Shown: positions 31,671 through 33,761 of the stretch, piece by piece
How positions within the stretch are numbered: the first letter of the stretch is position 1
How the letters are laid out: the number at the start of each line of letters is the position of its first letter
NCBI GenBank assembly: GCA_027062365.1
Contig: JAMOTK010000040.1
Coordinates: 1-33,761, forward strand
Source of the DNA: Sulfurovum sp.
GTDB lineage: Bacteria; Campylobacterota; Campylobacteria; Campylobacterales; Sulfurovaceae
Direction: 5' to 3'
DNA: 33,761 nucleotides
The notes under the pieces: generated by a model
Databases searched by the model: none
Seen by the model: the letters and a program-made list of their open reading frames with translations, nothing else
What the model was told of the DNA's origin: nothing
Program-made: the position numbers and the translations under genes

Positions 31671-33554
31671 TTAATGTAAATTAACAGGAGCTAAAATAAT
31701 TAACCCTCCATCCATTAAAATAGGTGCCCAACTAGGTTTACTCAAAGCAGAACGAATATCTGTACCTAGTTTTATCTCTATACTATTGCTAAAGCCATCA
31801 TTATCAAAATCAGCTGAGGCATCAGAAGCATTTAAGGGATTGAGTCCGTAACGTAATTCCACAGTATCTAAAAGACCATCGTTATCATCATCACTATCAA
31901 TGCTATCAGCGATACCATCTCTATCTGTATCTAAGGCTACCCTAATTTGTATGCCACTAGAACAATTATTGGCAGTAGCCAATTCTGTAGCTACGCTATC
32001 TACACAAGCACCTAAATAATAAGTACCTGCACTTGTAGGGACTGTAATATTGGCTGATTTTATAGTATTACCACCGATATTTAGACTGCCTATGATAGTA
32101 TTTGAAAGTTCTGTATCACTGCTATTTATCGTACTATTTAGAGAAAGATAATAGCGTAAAGTACTAGAGTTTGCCACAGCATTCCCTTGATTTAGTACAG
32201 AAGTGTTTAGCACAACACTTTGCCCTGAAGTGACACTTGTAGCACTACTCGTCATAGAAGCAATAATTAAATCAGGAGAAGGGCTAGGTACCGTTCTCCA
32301 ATTGGCAATAATGCTTAAATTATTTGTAATTGTTGCCTTTGCATCAGCTTCATCTATTGCACCAATAGGAATACCTATAGATTCACCATTATAAGTAATA
32401 GCAGGATTTGACCAATAATCTATCCTTGGACACCCTCCTGCACAAGAATATGCCATCAAAGTATGCCATGCATTTGTAGGACTTTGGTATCCATAAGAAT
32501 AGCTATATGACCCCTCAAAAGTAGAATTTGACCTCTCATGCTTCATACCCATATTATGCCCAAATTCATGGTCAAATGCTCCACCATCGGCATAGTTGTA
32601 ATGTACCACACTAAAGGCATTTGCTTCAAAACCAGCAGAAGGATTGGTCATGACCCATGCCAAACCTCCTGATGAACTATTATTAAAAAAAAGTTGTACC
32701 ATATCAGCACTATACGTATCTCGTAAGGCATGAATGGTATCCATGTAGCCGTCTGTGGTATCGGTTAAATCATCTAATGCCGTATTAAACCCTGAACTTC
32801 GCCCTGTTTCACCCCTAGAATAGACCACTTCTGCTGTGTGGACAAGGCGTACTTGTGTGGCAATGTTACTATTGGTAAACGTGGTATTCATCGTTGCTAC
32901 AGAGGCGTTAATAATAGACTCTATGGCTGCTTGTCCTCCTGCTGCCAATCTTGCTGAGGGGGTATACACCACCATAATATCAATTATCGCTCCCGTATCA
33001 AGACGGTCAGTAGGCACAGTTAATCTATCTGTTACCCCTAGTGGAATTTTAGGTTCTAAAGGTGTTAATTCTTTGGGCATATTACTTTCCTCTATCTCTT
33101 GAAGTCTATGTGTTCCTGAAATATCATAGATAATTTTAAAAAATCGTCCATCATCAAGCCTTATACTTCCTGCTATTACCCCATCTGTACTCGCAATAGA
33201 AATATGGCTATACTCCATTCCCTCAATCGTACCTGACCATATAGTAGTAGCCGTGGCAGAAGATTTACTAATATTTTTAATCTTTGCAATATACTGAACA
33301 TCATCAAATAAATTTAAAACCAGTGATAGTTCTTCTCCTATACTAGCAGATAAAATAGTTTGAGGTAAGAGGTTCATATCTATATCAATAGTACGAGAAC
33401 GCTTTATCTTATCATCACCTTTTGCTTTCGTTTGTAATGATTTATTTTGGCTTTCTTGCATATCAATAAATAATCCTTTTGAAGTATTATTTTCTACACT
33501 ATATAAAATAATACTACTTAAGAGCATACTTAAAATAATTTTTAATGGTATCAT
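31671..33554 (-). CDS. Secreted zinc metalloprotease (reprolysin-like) with calcium-binding repeats
   Basis: This 627-residue protein has a signal peptide (about 1-20). A propeptide-like beta region follows (about 45-185), then a metzincin catalytic domain opening IDIMVVYTPSARLAAGG, with zinc-binding HEFGHNMGMKH (about 328-338) and the Met-turn in HTLMAYSC. DYWSNPAITYNG follows, as in reprolysin-type bacterial proteases. After that comes a CARDB-like beta domain (PDLIIASMTSSATSVTSGQSVV), and Asp-rich thrombospondin type 3 calcium-binding repeats (DTDRDGIADSIDSDDDNDG, then DFDNDGFSNSIE) at the C-terminus. It is probably exported and cleaves extracellular proteins. No sorting signal is seen. 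It is part of the insertion between lysS and glyA. Confidence 0.85.
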   Translation of the reverse strand: MIPLKIILSMLLSSIILYSVENNTSKGLFIDMQESQNKSLQTKAKGDDKIKRSRTIDIDMNLLPQTILSASIGEELSLVLNLFDDVQYIAKIKNISKSSATATTIWSGTIEGMEYSHISIASTDGVIAGSIRLDDGRFFKIIYDISGTHRLQEIEESNMPKELTPLEPKIPLGVTDRLTVPTDRLDTGAIIDIMVVYTPSARLAAGGQAAIESIINASVATMNTTFTNSNIATQVRLVHTAEVVYSRGETGRSSGFNTALDDLTDTTDGYMDTIHALRDTYSADMVQLFFNNSSSGGLAWVMTNPSAGFEANAFSVVHYNYADGGAFDHEFGHNMGMKHERSNSTFEGSYSYSYGYQSPTNAWHTLMAYSCAGGCPRIDYWSNPAITYNGESIGIPIGAIDEADAKATITNNLSIIANWRTVPSPSPDLIIASMTSSATSVTSGQSVVLNTSVLNQGNAVANSSTLRYYLSLNSTINSSDTELSNTIIGSLNIGGNTIKSANITVPTSAGTYYLGACVDSVATELATANNCSSGIQIRVALDTDRDGIADSIDSDDDNDGLLDTVELRYGLNPLNASDASADFDNDGFSNSIEIKLGTDIRSALSKPSWAPILMDGGLIILAPVNLH

Positions 33555-33652
33555 GATAACATTCCTTTTGTGAGACTACTTATATTTTATCTATAAATTC
33601 TTACGATACACCCCTACTCTTTTAAAATTTCATAACAATCTTAGATAAAATT

Positions 33653-33661
33653 TGCTATAAA
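33653..33661 (+). promoter_or_regulatory. Extended -10 promoter (TGCTATAAA) of glyA
   Basis: It lies 34 bases before the glyA ATG, with AAGGA at 33686-33690. It suggests that glyA has its own promoter despite separation from lysS. Confidence 0.5.
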
Positions 33662-33695
33662 TACACACAAATTATTTTCTTCTATAAGGAAGCCT

Positions 33696-33761
33696 ATGTC
33701 ATACGAAATTGAAACCTTTGACCCAGAGATTTTTCAAGCGATTGAAAATGAAAAAGAGAGA
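33696..33761 (+). CDS. glyA: Serine hydroxymethyltransferase, first 22 codons
   Basis: The frame from ATG at 33696 reads MSYEIETFDPEIFQAIENEK and runs out of the window. It matches the start of GlyA proteins in Campylobacterota, where lysS and glyA are usual neighbours. GlyA interconverts serine and glycine with tetrahydrofolate. The Shine-Dalgarno AAGGA is five bases before the start. Only the start is visible. Confidence 0.75.
   Translation, partial: MSYEIETFDPEIFQAIENEKER

Overview
The window is a piece of a low-GC Campylobacterota (epsilonproteobacterial) chromosome, probably from a Sulfurovum/Sulfurimonas-type organism. The evidence is the run gatC-pilT-cvpA-fur-lysS followed, after an insertion, by glyA (fur-lysS-glyA is the order in Campylobacter jejuni), together with radA-acpS and the repeated use of extended -10 promoters of the form TGnTATAAT without a clear -35. 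Genus is inferred, not proven.

Layout. Positions 1-4450 are an accessory scrapyard: the end of an ISAs1-family transposase abutting a truncated VIT-domain gene, two truncated AAA-like ATPase pieces interleaved with PIN-type toxin-antitoxin genes (one piece is an in-frame PIN/ATPase chimera), a dead antitoxin remnant, an intact RelE-like toxin-antitoxin pair and a lipoprotein resembling a lytic transglycosylase. radA follows at 4639-5988. Between radA and acpS sits a 5.6 kb AT-rich island (5992-11584) bounded by a perfect 65-bp direct repeat of the radA 3' end. It encodes, all leftward, a small basic protein, three dynamin-like GTPases, a one-helix membrane protein and a WYL-type regulator. 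No integrase or transposase is visible in it. Next come housekeeping genes: acpS, a lipoprotein, a midA-tolC-argD cluster, rlmB, hemF, dapE with a histidine kinase, a hybrid histidine kinase, then gatC-pilT-cvpA-fur-lysS. Between lysS and glyA there is a second insertion (29034-33695) with a different pair of membrane GTPases and a secreted zinc metalloprotease.

The most interesting system is the island. Three consecutive dynamin-like GTPases recall the LeoA/LeoB/LeoC (Eleos) arrangement known from E. coli pathogenicity islands and listed among anti-phage systems. Here they come with a WYL regulator (a family that controls many defence operons), a perfect 13-bp inverted repeat just upstream of the regulator, and three 31-bp tandem repeats, each holding a 13-bp palindrome, upstream of the operon promoter. 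A defence role is inference. A second item worth checking is a candidate structured RNA at about 16039-16220 with its own extended -10 promoter and complementary ends.
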